45,445 nucleotides of DNA from Candidatus Ligilactobacillus excrementigallinarum. Its GTDB lineage: Bacteria > Bacillota > Bacilli > Lactobacillales > Lactobacillaceae. A program made the translations under genes and the position numbers. The DNA lies in NCBI GenBank assembly GCA_019114385.1, contig DXFP01000050.1:1-45445 (forward strand), given 5' to 3'. The notes beneath the pieces were generated by a model, which was given only the letters and a program-made list of their open reading frames with translations, was not told the origin of the DNA and made no database searches. This document shows, piece by piece, positions 1 to 9,448 of this stretch. Every line of letters starts with the position of its first letter. The first letter of the stretch is position 1.

Positions 1-164
1 ATTTAAAAAGTTTTGTGACTCATAAAATTACTAGCGAATTGACTTCGCAAATGTTAATTGCATCTATTTAAAATAGATTGCCCTGCACATTTGTTTATCG
101 AAACATTGTTCAGTTTTCAAAGATCTATCAATATTTCATTTAACGTTCCGTATTAACGGAACAT
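1..164 (-). ncRNA. 16S rRNA operon leader (5' part of pre-rRNA; gene outside window)
   Basis: Read leftward, this stretch follows a strong promoter and carries sequence I recognise from Lactobacillales 16S leaders: CTTTGAAAACTGAACAA at about 107-123, then AATTTTATGAGTCACAAAAC at about 11-30, ending in TTTTTAAAT exactly at base 1. The mature 16S start (GAGAGTTTGAT) would follow immediately beyond the window. Small hairpins are visible at 34-48 (GCGAA/TTCGC) and 62-78 (ATCTATTT/AAATAGAT). They may belong to the antitermination and RNase III processing region. No rRNA coding sequence itself is present. That lysS is followed by rrn is inferred from this leader alone. Confidence 0.8.
145..162. promoter_or_regulatory. 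Perfect 7-bp palindrome at the start of the rrn transcript
   Basis: GTTCCGT-ATTA-ACGGAAC has two perfect 7-base arms around a 4-base centre. It begins only a few bases downstream of the predicted rrn start site (about 163-166), so the pre-rRNA would start with a hairpin, or the DNA site could bind a protein. The role is unknown. Confidence 0.7.
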
Positions 165-169
165 TTATT

Positions 170-198
170 ATATTATCAAAGTAACAAATGTTTGTCAA
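170..198 (-). promoter_or_regulatory. rrn promoter P2 (proximal)
   Basis: Read leftward, a consensus -35 TTGACA (193-198) is followed by a 17-base spacer and -10 TAATAT (170-175). TATAAT also occurs at 167-172, but with a 20-base spacer. The perfect -35 and the 16S leader downstream identify it as an rRNA promoter. Confidence 0.85.
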
Positions 199-254
199 CA
201 ACTTTTTTTATTAATTATTAACACTAATTTGTTATCTCAACTGACAACTTTATA

Positions 255-284
255 AGTTTATCATCCTAGTTAATGTTTCGTCAA
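255..284 (-). promoter_or_regulatory. Possible distal rrn promoter P1
   Basis: Read leftward, TTGACG (279-284) is followed 18 bases later by TAAACT (255-260). It lies about 86 bp upstream of the proximal promoter, a spacing typical of tandem rrn promoters in Firmicutes. The -10 is only a 4/6 match. Confidence 0.45.
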
Positions 285-370
285 CCATTTTTTGCCAAAA
301 AAATTAATATTTTTCTCAAAAATTTTTCTTTAGAAAAAATTCAATAAAAAGGCATAGAAAAATACAAAAC

Positions 371-478
371 CGAATATGCTATAAGATTAAATCTTTTAAC
401 CTTATAATCATACCCATTTGTTTCTAAAATTAATTTTGCGAATACAAAAAAGGTTGGACTTATGTCACAACCTTTTCT
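371..478. repeat. Composite hairpin-terminator repeat, degenerate copy E (lysS 3' side)
   Basis: This is a diverged copy of the intergenic element described for 35283-35449 and 41563-41730. The outer hairpin is reduced to ATGCTATAAG pairing with CTTATAATCAT, followed by CCCATTTGTTT and a tail containing TTTTGCGAATAC. It ends in the shared terminator with loop GACTTATGTCA. It occupies the space between the lysS stop and the rrn promoters. The rest of the 1-484 gap is plain AT-rich DNA. Confidence 0.55.
448..476 (-). terminator. lysS operon terminator (conserved-loop family)
   Basis: AAAAGGTTG (448-456) pairs with CAACCTTTT (468-476). An inner GAC/GTC pairing closes the loop, and an A-run on the left gives a U-tract for leftward transcription. 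It sits 9 bases past the lysS stop. Confidence 0.85.
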
Positions 479-484
479 AACATC

Positions 485-1978
<1,494 letters not shown>

Positions 1979-2012
1979 TTAATCCTCTTTTCTTAAATTT
2001 GTCTCTTGAACA

Positions 2013-2021
2013 ATTATAGCA
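2013..2021 (-). promoter_or_regulatory. Extended -10 promoter for lysS
   Basis: Read leftward, TGCTATAAT is a consensus -10 with the TGn extension. It lies in the short dus-lysS gap, about 38 bases from the lysS start. No good -35 was seen. Confidence 0.6.
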
Positions 2022-2040
2022 TACATCAAATATTCTTTAA

Positions 2041-3042
2041 CTATTTTCTCCGTGCATTTTGGCGTGCTTCTGTATCTGCCAAAAATTTATCAAAGATTTT
2101 AATCATCTCTGCTTCTGTGTCTGCTGAATTCAACGCTGCCTTAGTTCGAGCTGCCCGTGGAATCCCTTTAATATAATATGCTGCTTGTGAACGGAACTCC
2201 CGTGGACCGATTTTTTCACCTTTTGCTTGAACTAACCGGTGTAAATGTTCTTTAGCAACTTTAATTTTATCTGCAGGAGTTGGTTCCGGCAATTCTTCGC
2301 CAGTTTCCAAATAATGTGTCGTTTGACGCACGATCCAAGGATTCCCTAATGCTGCACGACCAATCATGACTGCATCCGCACCAACTTCATCTAGCATTCG
2401 TTTAGCATCTTGCGGAGTACGCACATCACCATTACCAACAAATGGAATTTTCGTTAAATGATCCTTTACGTCTTTTAAAATTTCCCAATTTGCATGTCCT
2501 GAATAAAGTTGTTTTCTTGTTCGGCCATGCATTGCAAGCATTGCTGCACCGCCTTCTTCAGCCGCCAAGGCATTTTCTACGGCTAAAATATGATCGTCAT
2601 CCCAACCTGTCCGCATTTTAACTGTAACAGGCTTATCAACTGCACTGGTTACTGCACTAACCATTTCATAGATTTTATCCGGATCAAGCAACCAGTGAGC
2701 ACCAGCATCCGTTTTAGTTACTTTAGGCACTGGACATCCCATATTAATATCAATAATATCTGTATTTGTATTTTCAGCAACAAATTGAGCAGCTTCTACC
2801 AAAGAATCCTTTGAACCACCGAAAATTTGAACGCTGACTGGATGTTCCGTTTCATCTACAAAAAGCATTCCTAAAGTCTTTTTATTTCTAAAGTGAATTC
2901 CCTTGTCTGAAATCATTTCACATACTACTAAACCTGCGCCAAATTCTTTACAAATTAATCGAAAGGCTACATTAGTTACCCCTGCCATTGGAGCAACAAC
3001 TACTTGATTAGGAATTGTAATATCGCCAATTTTCCATTCCAT
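2041..3042 (-). CDS. dus: tRNA-dihydrouridine synthase (DusB family)
   Basis: This 333-residue FMN-dependent enzyme reduces uridine to dihydrouridine in tRNA. The N-terminal TIM barrel is recognisable from VVAPMAGVTN (about residues 15-24), the catalytic-cysteine motif NMGCPVPKV (about 100-108), VKMRTGWDDDH, MLAMHGRTRKQLYSG, and the FMN-phosphate-binding GNGDVRTPQDA plus DAVMIGRAALGNPW. The start codon overlaps the upstream hslO stop by one base (TAATG), so translation is probably coupled. An hslO-dus-lysS order is common in Firmicutes. The exact tRNA position modified cannot be told from sequence alone. Confidence 0.95.
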   Translation of the reverse strand: MEWKIGDITIPNQVVVAPMAGVTNVAFRLICKEFGAGLVVCEMISDKGIHFRNKKTLGMLFVDETEHPVSVQIFGGSKDSLVEAAQFVAENTNTDIIDINMGCPVPKVTKTDAGAHWLLDPDKIYEMVSAVTSAVDKPVTVKMRTGWDDDHILAVENALAAEEGGAAMLAMHGRTRKQLYSGHANWEILKDVKDHLTKIPFVGNGDVRTPQDAKRMLDEVGADAVMIGRAALGNPWIVRQTTHYLETGEELPEPTPADKIKVAKEHLHRLVQAKGEKIGPREFRSQAAYYIKGIPRAARTKAALNSADTEAEMIKIFDKFLADTEARQNARRK

Positions 3043-3941
3043 TATTTTTTATCCTTCTTTGCTTGTTTTTTTGTAATGATATCATTTAACTCTTTTTCGC
3101 TAAAATGATACTTTTTCCCGCAAAAATGACATACAGCTTCCGCACCGTGATCTTCATCTGCCATTTCCTTTAATTGATCAACAGGAAGAGTCTTTAATAC
3201 ATTCCAAAAACGTTCCCGTGAACAATCACAATAATAACTGACGTCCATTTTATCCAAAATTTTAACGTTTTCTGCACCTAAGATTTCATTTAAGATGTCT
3301 TCGGGTTTCTTGCCCGCATTCATCATTTCAGAAACCATTGGAATTTCATTTAATCGTTTCTCAACTTGATCTAAAACTTCATCTTTAGCACCTGGCATAA
3401 CTTGCAGCATAAATCCGCCTGCAGTCTTAATGGTATTGTCATTATTTACAAATACTGATAATCCAACTGAAGATGGAATTTGTTCTGATTTTGCTAAATA
3501 ATAAGTAAAATCTTCGCCTAATTCACCTGAAACAAGCGGTACTTGCCCGGTAAAGGGTTCCTTTAAACCTAAATCTTTAGTAACTGCTAAAAATCCATCG
3601 GTTCCGACTGCACCTCTTACGTCAATTTTATTTTTATCATTTAATGGTAAATGAATGTGCGGATGTTGCACATAACCTTTAACTGTTCCATTTGCATTAC
3701 CATCAACTACAATACCGCCAACTGGACCATTGCCGTTAATTTTAACCGTCATTTTTTCATCACCTTGTAATGAAGCAGATGAAAGTAATAATGTTCCAAT
3801 TAAACTCCGTCCTAAAGCAGCTGATGCAGCACTCCACGTATCATGCAATTGTTGTGCTTTGCTGACCGTTTCTGTAGCATCGACTGCATAGGCACGAATT
3901 TGGCCATCAAATGCCAAACTTTTTACTAAATAATCACTCAT
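3042..3941 (-). CDS. hslO: Redox-regulated chaperone Hsp33
   Basis: The 299-residue product is a cytosolic holdase chaperone activated when oxidation releases zinc from its C-terminal switch. The four zinc cysteines are present as CDC (C238, C240) and CHFC (C271, C274). The N-terminal core is typical (KINGNGPVGGIVVD, PFTGQVPLVSGELGEDF, GGFMLQVMPGA). It has its own promoter behind the ftsH terminator and overlaps dus by one base at its end. Position after ftsH is conserved in Firmicutes. The lysine-rich C-terminal tail is unremarkable. Confidence 0.97.
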   Translation of the reverse strand: MSDYLVKSLAFDGQIRAYAVDATETVSKAQQLHDTWSAASAALGRSLIGTLLLSSASLQGDEKMTVKINGNGPVGGIVVDGNANGTVKGYVQHPHIHLPLNDKNKIDVRGAVGTDGFLAVTKDLGLKEPFTGQVPLVSGELGEDFTYYLAKSEQIPSSVGLSVFVNNDNTIKTAGGFMLQVMPGAKDEVLDQVEKRLNEIPMVSEMMNAGKKPEDILNEILGAENVKILDKMDVSYYCDCSRERFWNVLKTLPVDQLKEMADEDHGAEAVCHFCGKKYHFSEKELNDIITKKQAKKDKK

Positions 3942-3969
3942 AATATTTTCCCTTCTTTTCCAATAGTTT

Positions 3970-3998
3970 ATTTTATCATGTTCAATTCACATACAAAA
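3970..3998 (-). promoter_or_regulatory. hslO promoter (extended -10)
   Basis: Read leftward, TGATAAAAT provides an extended -10 (hexamer 3970-3975). A weak TTTTGT lies 17 bases upstream. It sits between the ftsH terminator and hslO. Confidence 0.5.
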
Positions 3999-4015
3999 GC
4001 AGTTGAATTAGAAAA

Positions 4016-4045
4016 AGAGACTGGACAATAACTGTCACAGTCTCT
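4016..4045 (-). terminator. ftsH terminator (conserved-loop family)
   Basis: AGAGACTG (4016-4023) pairs with CAGTCTCT (4038-4045). An inner GACA/TGTC pairing lies in the loop, and U5 follows for leftward transcription. It starts 8 bases past the ftsH stop. Confidence 0.9.
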
Positions 4046-4053
4046 CCCCAAAT

Positions 4054-6150
4054 TTATTTATCTTCTGATTTTTTTGAAGGATAGAAAGTTTGTGTTGGTA
4101 AAGCTTCATCGTCAGCTTCATCAGCCTTCTTTTCAGCTTTTACTTCTGCTTCATCGATTTTTTGCCGTTGAGCATCTTTACGTTCCAAAGCTTTCTTTGC
4201 TTCTTCAAAGGAACCTGATTTTTCACTTGGAAATTCATTTTCGTTTTCAACAGGCATCTTACCTGTCTTATACAAACTCAAAATTTGCTTTTCATCAAGT
4301 GTTTCATACTTCAATAATGCTTCAGCAATGATCTTGTGCTGTTCACGGTGTTCTTGAATAATCTTCTTCGCAGTTTCCATTCCTTCATTTGACAGCCGCA
4401 TAACTTCTTCGTCAATCAGATTTGCTGTTTGACCAGAATAGCTGTGTTGACCATCAAATTCGCCTGGTTGCATATTAGCTTGACCTTCATATTGAACAGG
4501 ACCGAGTTTTTCACTCATTCCATACTCAGTAACCATTGATCGTGCTAATTGAGTTGCTTGTTGGAAGTCGTTTGCAGCCCCAGATGATTGTTGTCCGAAA
4601 ATAATTTCTTCAGCAGCACGACCACCCATCAAACCAGCAATTTGTTCTTTCAAATCTTTCTTTGAATTCAACATTTGGTCTTCACGCGGAAGCATAATTG
4701 CATAACCGCCAGCTCGTCCACGCGGTACAATTGTTACCTTGTGAACTACACGCGCATCATTTAATACTAAACCAACAATTGTGTGTCCGGCTTCGTGGAA
4801 AGCAACTGTCCGGCGTTCGTGTTCGCTAATTACCCGATCACGTTTAGCTGGACCTGCAATTACACGATCTTCTGCTTCATCTAAATCGGAAGCATCGATT
4901 TCATTCTTGTTCCGCCGTGCAGCTAATAAGGCAGCTTCATTCAACAAGTTAGCCAAATCAGCACCAACAAAACCTGGTGTTTGCTTAGCAATCATCTTCA
5001 AATCAACATCTTTAGCTAATGGCTTATCTTTAGCATGAACTTTCAAGATGGCTTCACGTCCCTTAACGTCTGGACGGCCAACTAAAATCTTCCGGTCAAA
5101 ACGCCCTGGCCGAAGTAAAGCTGGATCCAATACGTCAGAACGGTTGGTTGCGGCCATGACGATGACACCTTCATCACCTTCAAAACCATCCATTTCAACT
5201 AATAATTGGTTCAAAGTTTGTTCACGTTCATCATGGCCACCACCCATGCCGTTTCCACGGCGACGACCAACCGCATCAATTTCATCAATAAAGATGATTG
5301 ATGGTGCGTTCTTCTTAGCATTTTCAAACAAATCACGTACACGACTTGCTCCAACACCAACGAACATTTCAACGAAATCAGAACCTGAAATTGAGAAGAA
5401 TGGTACTCCAGCTTCGCCAGCTACCGCTTTAGCTAACAAAGTTTTACCAGTTCCGGGAGGGCCTTCAAGTAAGACACCTGATGGAATCCGTGCACCCAAT
5501 TTTCTGAATTTCTTTGGATCACGTAAAAATTCTACAACTTCTACTAATTCTTGTTTTTCCTCTTCTGCACCGGCAACGTCTGAAAAACGAACCTTGTTTT
5601 CATTTTTGTTAATTGGCTTAGCTTTTGACTTGCCAAAGTTCATCATTCGGCCGTTTCCACCCTGGCCACCAGCATTTCCCATCATGAGATAGAAGAAGAA
5701 AATCATAATGATTACTGGGAACACTGTTAATAACAGCTGCATCCAGATATTACTTGATTGTTCTTCTTTGGCACTATTAGCAACATGATTCTTTTGGGCA
5801 TACTTCATGACTTGGTTAACTGTACCTTCGTTTGTCACGATGTTTGTCGTAAAGTTCTTTGCCTTAGTACTTTCTGATGCGCCAGTTAAACTATTCTTCT
5901 TAGTCGTAGTTTTTACCGGTTTACGATATTCACCAGTAACCTTGTATACACTGCCAGCTGGTTCTAACGTAAACTTGCGCACATTATCTTTTTTCAACTC
6001 AGTCATGAATGTGCTGGACCGAATTTGTTGAGTTTGGGAATTATTATTTCCGCCAGTGAAATAATAAACAGCTCCCATAATTCCAAGGAAAATTACAATA
6101 TAGAAAAGACTATTGCGAAATAGTCCATTTCTTTTGTTGTTATTATTCAT
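4054..6150 (-). CDS. ftsH: ATP-dependent zinc metalloprotease FtsH
   Basis: This 698-residue membrane-anchored AAA+ protease degrades misfolded membrane proteins and regulatory proteins. Two membrane segments (about residues 14-31 and 137-157) flank an extracellular region. The AAA domain follows, with Walker A GPPGTGKT (230-237), Walker B IIFIDEID (285-292) and an arginine-finger region RPGRFDR. The M41 protease domain carries the zinc motif HEAGH (452-456) and a likely third ligand, D528. The C-terminus is long and charged (K/E/A-rich). AAGGAGG precedes the ATG. A CtsR-like operator lies about 60 bp upstream, matching published CtsR control of ftsH in Lactobacillus plantarum. Confidence 0.98.
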   Translation of the reverse strand: MNNNNKRNGLFRNSLFYIVIFLGIMGAVYYFTGGNNNSQTQQIRSSTFMTELKKDNVRKFTLEPAGSVYKVTGEYRKPVKTTTKKNSLTGASESTKAKNFTTNIVTNEGTVNQVMKYAQKNHVANSAKEEQSSNIWMQLLLTVFPVIIMIFFFYLMMGNAGGQGGNGRMMNFGKSKAKPINKNENKVRFSDVAGAEEEKQELVEVVEFLRDPKKFRKLGARIPSGVLLEGPPGTGKTLLAKAVAGEAGVPFFSISGSDFVEMFVGVGASRVRDLFENAKKNAPSIIFIDEIDAVGRRRGNGMGGGHDEREQTLNQLLVEMDGFEGDEGVIVMAATNRSDVLDPALLRPGRFDRKILVGRPDVKGREAILKVHAKDKPLAKDVDLKMIAKQTPGFVGADLANLLNEAALLAARRNKNEIDASDLDEAEDRVIAGPAKRDRVISEHERRTVAFHEAGHTIVGLVLNDARVVHKVTIVPRGRAGGYAIMLPREDQMLNSKKDLKEQIAGLMGGRAAEEIIFGQQSSGAANDFQQATQLARSMVTEYGMSEKLGPVQYEGQANMQPGEFDGQHSYSGQTANLIDEEVMRLSNEGMETAKKIIQEHREQHKIIAEALLKYETLDEKQILSLYKTGKMPVENENEFPSEKSGSFEEAKKALERKDAQRQKIDEAEVKAEKKADEADDEALPTQTFYPSKKSEDK

Positions 6151-6210
6151 TTATTTCCTCCTTAGACACAATAAAATAACTTTAATGTTATCAGAGATAA
6201 TCATATCATA

Positions 6211-6227
6211 CTTGACTAATTTTGACT
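6211..6227 (-). promoter_or_regulatory. CtsR-like operator upstream of ftsH
   Basis: Read leftward, AGTCAAA-ATT-AGTCAAG is a tandem heptad repeat with 3-base spacing. It closely fits the CtsR consensus RGTCAAA-NAN-RGTCAAA (13 of 14 heptad positions; the middle spacer base differs). It overlaps the hpt stop codon and precedes TATGAT, a likely -10 element. Confidence 0.65.
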
Positions 6228-6774
6228 ATTCCTCATTTTCAGCATAAACTTCTGGTTTCAATACTCCAACATAAGGTAAGTTACGGTAATGTCCCATATA
6301 GTCTAAACCATAACCAACCACGAATTCATTTGGAACTTTAAATCCGTAATAATCAGGAGTAACTCCCTTAATTCTCCGATCAGGCTTATCTAATAAAGTA
6401 CAAATTTTAACTGAGGCTGCATTTCTGCTTTGGAATAAATCAACTAAGCATTGCAATGTCCGTCCAGTATCAATAATATCTTCAATAATTAATACATTCC
6501 GTCCTTCAACAGATGAATCTAAATCTTTAATAATTTTTACATTGCCTGAAGAAACGGTGTCATTTCCGTAACTAGAAACGTCCATAAAATCTAATTCACA
6601 GTATGTATTAATTTCACGTACCATATCTGAATAAAAGACCGCTGCACCCTTTAAAATACACACTACTAATGGATCCTTGCCTTCAAAATCCTTTGTGATT
6701 ACTTTTCCTAATTTCTTAGTAACATCTTGAATTTGTTCTCTGCTGTAAAGAACTTTCAAAATATCATTATCCAT
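6226..6774 (-). CDS. hpt: Hypoxanthine phosphoribosyltransferase
   Basis: This 182-residue purine-salvage enzyme converts hypoxanthine or guanine plus PRPP to IMP or GMP. The PRPP-binding loop [14 protein letters not shown] lies near residues 93-106 and the base-side motif DFMDVSSYG near 62-70. The length is standard. It starts 4 bases after the tilS stop, so the two are co-transcribed, as in Bacillus and most lactobacilli. In some Firmicutes HprT also partners TilS in activating ftsH. The tilS-hpt-ftsH order is kept here, but nothing in the sequence shows that interaction. Confidence 0.96.
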   Translation of the reverse strand: MDNDILKVLYSREQIQDVTKKLGKVITKDFEGKDPLVVCILKGAAVFYSDMVREINTYCELDFMDVSSYGNDTVSSGNVKIIKDLDSSVEGRNVLIIEDIIDTGRTLQCLVDLFQSRNAASVKICTLLDKPDRRIKGVTPDYYGFKVPNEFVVGYGLDYMGHYRNLPYVGVLKPEVYAENEE

Positions 6775-6778
6775 TGTT

Positions 6779-8116
6779 TTACCTCTTTCTGTACTTTATT
6801 ACCATTATGTAACGAATTGTAGCATTTTCATTGAAATGTGACAAATAAATCTGCTGATTAGTCAATATTGCTAAAATCTCATGATGGGTCGCAACTAACA
6901 AAGCCGCTTGCCGCTGCTGATTAGTAAATTTTTGGTCAATAAATATTCTACGGATTTTTTTATGACCTATTTTGGTTTCCATTATATCGTGTGGCAAGCG
7001 ATGGCGCACACATAATTTTGCAGGTAATGAGGCTAATCCAATCCATAAATCATCTGCAGTTACCTGATATTTATCAGCAGCAAAAATGCCAATTTGATAA
7101 TTTTTCACGAAAGTCCATTGATTCAATTTTAGCGCTACTGAATCTTTTTCAACATTCTGCACATTAGTCTCACTAACAATTTTAAAAGTCTGATATTCTT
7201 TTCGCAATCGTTTTTGGAAATTAATTTTATACTCTTGTTGCGGTTTTTGCTGATTAGCTAAAAATTGCAACATCTCTGTACATTGATTTTCGTTCACTGG
7301 CAGTTTTTTTTGCATTAAAATTTGTTTGAGAATCGCCTTTCTTTGTGCAATAGCTAGCTGATTAAATTTTTCTAAGTTCCATCCATCAGTTGTTTTTAAT
7401 TGATTTAATTTCATCCGAACTAATTCTTGTTGATTTTCAAGCGTCATTTTTAATTGAGTTTGATATGCTTGAATATGTTTTAAAAATTGCGGATTTTCTG
7501 CTTTTAGTTTGGGAATTACTTGATGACGAATTCGATTGCGCAAAACATCATCATCAAAATTAGTTTCATCTTGAAAAAATTGTAACTTATGCTTAACTGC
7601 ATAATCTTCTAGCTCTGCTTTTGAAAAGTTCAATAACGGTCGCAATACATAATGTCCTAGAAATAGCAAACGCTTTGGCTCGATTCCGACTAACTGTTGT
7701 AATTGTCCTCCACGAACCAACTTCATCAAAAATGTCTCTGCTTGATCATCGGCGTGATGTGCGGTAATTACATATTTTATCTTTTCCTTTTGCATTACAT
7801 CTTGAAAAAATTGGTAACGAAAATTACGTGCCTGCTCCTCTATTCCAGTTTGCGGATGCATTTCTTTTTTCCAAGTTTTCGAATGCAGCTTCAAGTGATG
7901 CTTACAACAATATTCTTGAATAAATTGAGTCTCAAGTGCGCTTTGCTGACGCAGTTGATGATCCACGTATGCAATTTGAATTTGCGGACGCCATTTTAAC
8001 GGTAAATGCTGCATCAAATCGACTAAACTCATTGAATCAACTCCGGTGGAAACTGCTAGCAAAACTTTGTCTTGACATCCTAAATTAAATTTTTTCCACT
8101 CTGTTAAAAAACGCAT
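6779..8116 (-). CDS. tilS: tRNA(Ile)-lysidine synthase
   Basis: The 445-residue enzyme ligates lysine to the wobble C34 of the AUA-reading tRNA-Ile, which is essential for correct decoding. The N-type ATP-pyrophosphatase loop is AVSTGVDSM (residues 21-29), with Thr where SGGxDS is the commoner form. Other signatures are [18 protein letters not shown] and [17 protein letters not shown]. The C-terminal half is diverged, lysine- and glutamine-rich. A longer frame opens at a GTG three codons upstream, but AAAGGTG is better placed for the ATG chosen here. The promoter is not obvious because a terminator lies about 30 bp upstream. Confidence 0.94.
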   Translation of the reverse strand: MRFLTEWKKFNLGCQDKVLLAVSTGVDSMSLVDLMQHLPLKWRPQIQIAYVDHQLRQQSALETQFIQEYCCKHHLKLHSKTWKKEMHPQTGIEEQARNFRYQFFQDVMQKEKIKYVITAHHADDQAETFLMKLVRGGQLQQLVGIEPKRLLFLGHYVLRPLLNFSKAELEDYAVKHKLQFFQDETNFDDDVLRNRIRHQVIPKLKAENPQFLKHIQAYQTQLKMTLENQQELVRMKLNQLKTTDGWNLEKFNQLAIAQRKAILKQILMQKKLPVNENQCTEMLQFLANQQKPQQEYKINFQKRLRKEYQTFKIVSETNVQNVEKDSVALKLNQWTFVKNYQIGIFAADKYQVTADDLWIGLASLPAKLCVRHRLPHDIMETKIGHKKIRRIFIDQKFTNQQRQAALLVATHHEILAILTNQQIYLSHFNENATIRYIMVIKYRKR

Positions 8117-8142
8117 GAATTTCACCTTTTATTTTTGATATT

Positions 8143-8166
8143 AAAAAAGAGACCATTCAGTCTCTT
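8143..8166 (-). terminator. Terminator after yabR
   Basis: AAGAGAC (8147-8153) pairs with GTCTCTT (8160-8166) around a 6-base loop. It is followed by U6 in leftward transcription. It ends only about 27 bases upstream of the tilS start. Confidence 0.85.
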
Positions 8167-8170
8167 GATT

Positions 8171-8188
8171 ATGAATTATACAATTCAT
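8171..8188. promoter_or_regulatory. Palindrome containing a consensus -10, upstream of the yabR terminator
   Basis: ATGAATT-ATAC-AATTCAT has two perfect 7-base arms. Read leftward it contains TATAAT (8175-8180), the only good -10 candidate for tilS. Its transcript would begin inside the terminator that follows. No -35 was found. Confidence 0.4.
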
Positions 8189-8193
8189 CTTGC

Positions 8194-8631
8194 TTAACTG
8201 CGACGACCGCCACGACCGCCACGCTTCCCATCTGTATTCCGTTTCAATGAAGTTAACCGTTCATCGCTTTCTTTTAAGAAGCCTGCTAATAATGCATCAA
8301 AGTCTTTCTTTTGATGATTGGATTTATTGCCGTGGAAACGTTGACGATTATTTCCATGATGATTACGCCGGTCATTTTGTTCATTTTTCTTTGGTTTAGG
8401 CATTGCTTGTTTAATTGACAATGAAATTTTACCATCATCGCCAACCTTTAATACCTTAACTTGAACTTCGTCACCAACTTTAAGGACATCATGAATATCC
8501 TTTACATAATTATTGGAAACTTCACTAATGTGCACTAATCCAGTTTGATTATCACCTAAATCAACAAATGCACCAAAATTTGTGATTCCTGAAACTTTAC
8601 CTGAAACCTTCGTTCCCACTTCAACTGTCAT
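8194..8631 (-). CDS. yabR: S1-domain RNA-binding protein (YabR/CvfD type)
   Basis: The 145-residue product has one N-terminal S1 domain (about residues 4-72: GKVSGITNFGAFVDLGDNQTG, GLVHISEVS, LKVGDEVQVKVLKV, KISLSIKQ). A basic, low-complexity tail rich in N, H, R and K follows and ends in an RGG-like GGRGGRRS. Homologues sit next to divIC in Bacillus. In streptococci a related protein (CvfD) is a post-transcriptional regulator. The role here is inferred from that family. AGGAGG lies 13 bases from the ATG, a rather wide gap. It has its own extended -10 and terminator. Confidence 0.88.
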   Translation of the reverse strand: MTVEVGTKVSGKVSGITNFGAFVDLGDNQTGLVHISEVSNNYVKDIHDVLKVGDEVQVKVLKVGDDGKISLSIKQAMPKPKKNEQNDRRNHHGNNRQRFHGNKSNHQKKDFDALLAGFLKESDERLTSLKRNTDGKRGGRGGRRS

Positions 8632-8670
8632 AAAAAAATTAAATCCTCCCAGAACTATTGTATTGGTTTA

Positions 8671-8679
8671 AGTATACCA
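8671..8679 (-). promoter_or_regulatory. Extended -10 promoter for yabR
   Basis: Read leftward, TGGTATACT supplies the TGn extension plus a 5/6 -10. It lies in the divIC-yabR gap, about 40 bases before the yabR start. Confidence 0.5.
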
Positions 8680-8708
8680 CTGATTATCTAAATAAATAAG
8701 CTTAAATT

Positions 8709-9107
8709 TTAATTATCAGTAACACTCTTAGACTTATCACCCGGCAAACTATAAATTGTCTCGCCTTTCTTAGAAAAATAATACTTTTGGCGAATAATTT
8801 TTGCTACATAGTCTGCATCTTTCAACTGTTCAACCTGTTGCTTCAATTCACGATTTTTACTTTTTACATTTTTTAATTCAACTTTAGCTTCCGTTGCTTT
8901 TTGATTCAGCATCCCAGCTTGAATGTTATTTCGAATTGCACTAAAACCCAAAAACAAGGTCACAAACAGTGTCATTCCTAAAATCAATAACATTTTAAAC
9001 CGGTGCTTTTTTGTCAACATTAATCGCTGTTTTTCTTCTTCGCTAAGTTTTGATTGCTGATTATAATATTCTTGATTTAAAACCCGTACTTTATTGTTTT
9101 TTGGCAT
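8709..9107 (-). CDS. divIC: Cell-division protein DivIC/FtsB family
   Basis: The 132-residue bitopic membrane protein belongs to the divisome subcomplex with FtsL and DivIB. It has a short cytoplasmic N-terminus rich in charged residues, one membrane segment (about residues 40-58, MLLILGMTLFVTLFLGF), an extracellular coiled coil (about 70-105) and the family motif YVAKIIRQKYYFSKKGETIY. A longer frame opens 6 codons upstream, but GAGGAG followed by 6 bases points to this ATG. Synteny with rqcP and yabR matches Bacillus. Confidence 0.93.
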   Translation of the reverse strand: MPKNNKVRVLNQEYYNQQSKLSEEEKQRLMLTKKHRFKMLLILGMTLFVTLFLGFSAIRNNIQAGMLNQKATEAKVELKNVKSKNRELKQQVEQLKDADYVAKIIRQKYYFSKKGETIYSLPGDKSKSVTDN

Positions 9108-9148
9108 CTCAAACTCCTCATTCAAAACAACTATTGTTCCTCATTGAA

Positions 9149-9157
9149 ATTATAACA
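9149..9157 (-). promoter_or_regulatory. Extended -10 promoter for divIC
   Basis: Read leftward, TGTTATAAT is a perfect -10 with the TGn extension, between rqcP and divIC. The -35 region (TACTTT) is weak. Confidence 0.6.
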
Positions 9158-9178
9158 GACCTCAATATAAAAAAGTAC

Positions 9179-9448
9179 CTATACTTGATAATCTTCCTTA
9201 TATTCTTCAGCAACTACTGTAAATAAATTTTCAGCTTCATTTTTCTTGGTTGTATCTTTAATATCGTCGATTCGCACAGTCAGTGTTTTATTACCAAAAT
9301 TAATCACTAATTCATCTCCTACATTAACATTGGAGGACGATTTAGCAATTTTTCCATTAATTGTAATCCGACCTTGGTCAGCAATTTCCTTTGCCACTGC
9401 CCGTCGTTTTATAATACGTGAAACTTTTAAAAACTTATCTAATCGCAA
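9179..9448 (-). CDS. rqcP: S4-domain ribosome quality-control factor RqcP
   Basis: The 89-residue product is a single S4 RNA-binding domain (MRLDKFLKVSRIIKRRAVAK; ADQGRITINGK; VNVGDELVI) with a short acidic tail. It matches YabO, now called RqcP, which helps RqcH add C-terminal alanine tails to stalled peptides on 50S subunits in Bacillus. The assignment rests on size, domain and synteny with yabM and divIC. The start overlaps the end of yabM by 14 bp, so the pair is surely co-transcribed. HslR heat-shock proteins share the domain, but the context favours RqcP. Confidence 0.9.
   Translation of the reverse strand: MRLDKFLKVSRIIKRRAVAKEIADQGRITINGKIAKSSSNVNVGDELVINFGNKTLTVRIDDIKDTTKKNEAENLFTVVAEEYKEDYQV

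Noticed and set aside
5048-5692. 214-codon plus-strand frame opposite ftsH
   Set aside because: It lies entirely within the conserved AAA domain coding sequence and gives low-complexity S/T/P-rich translation; a shadow frame.
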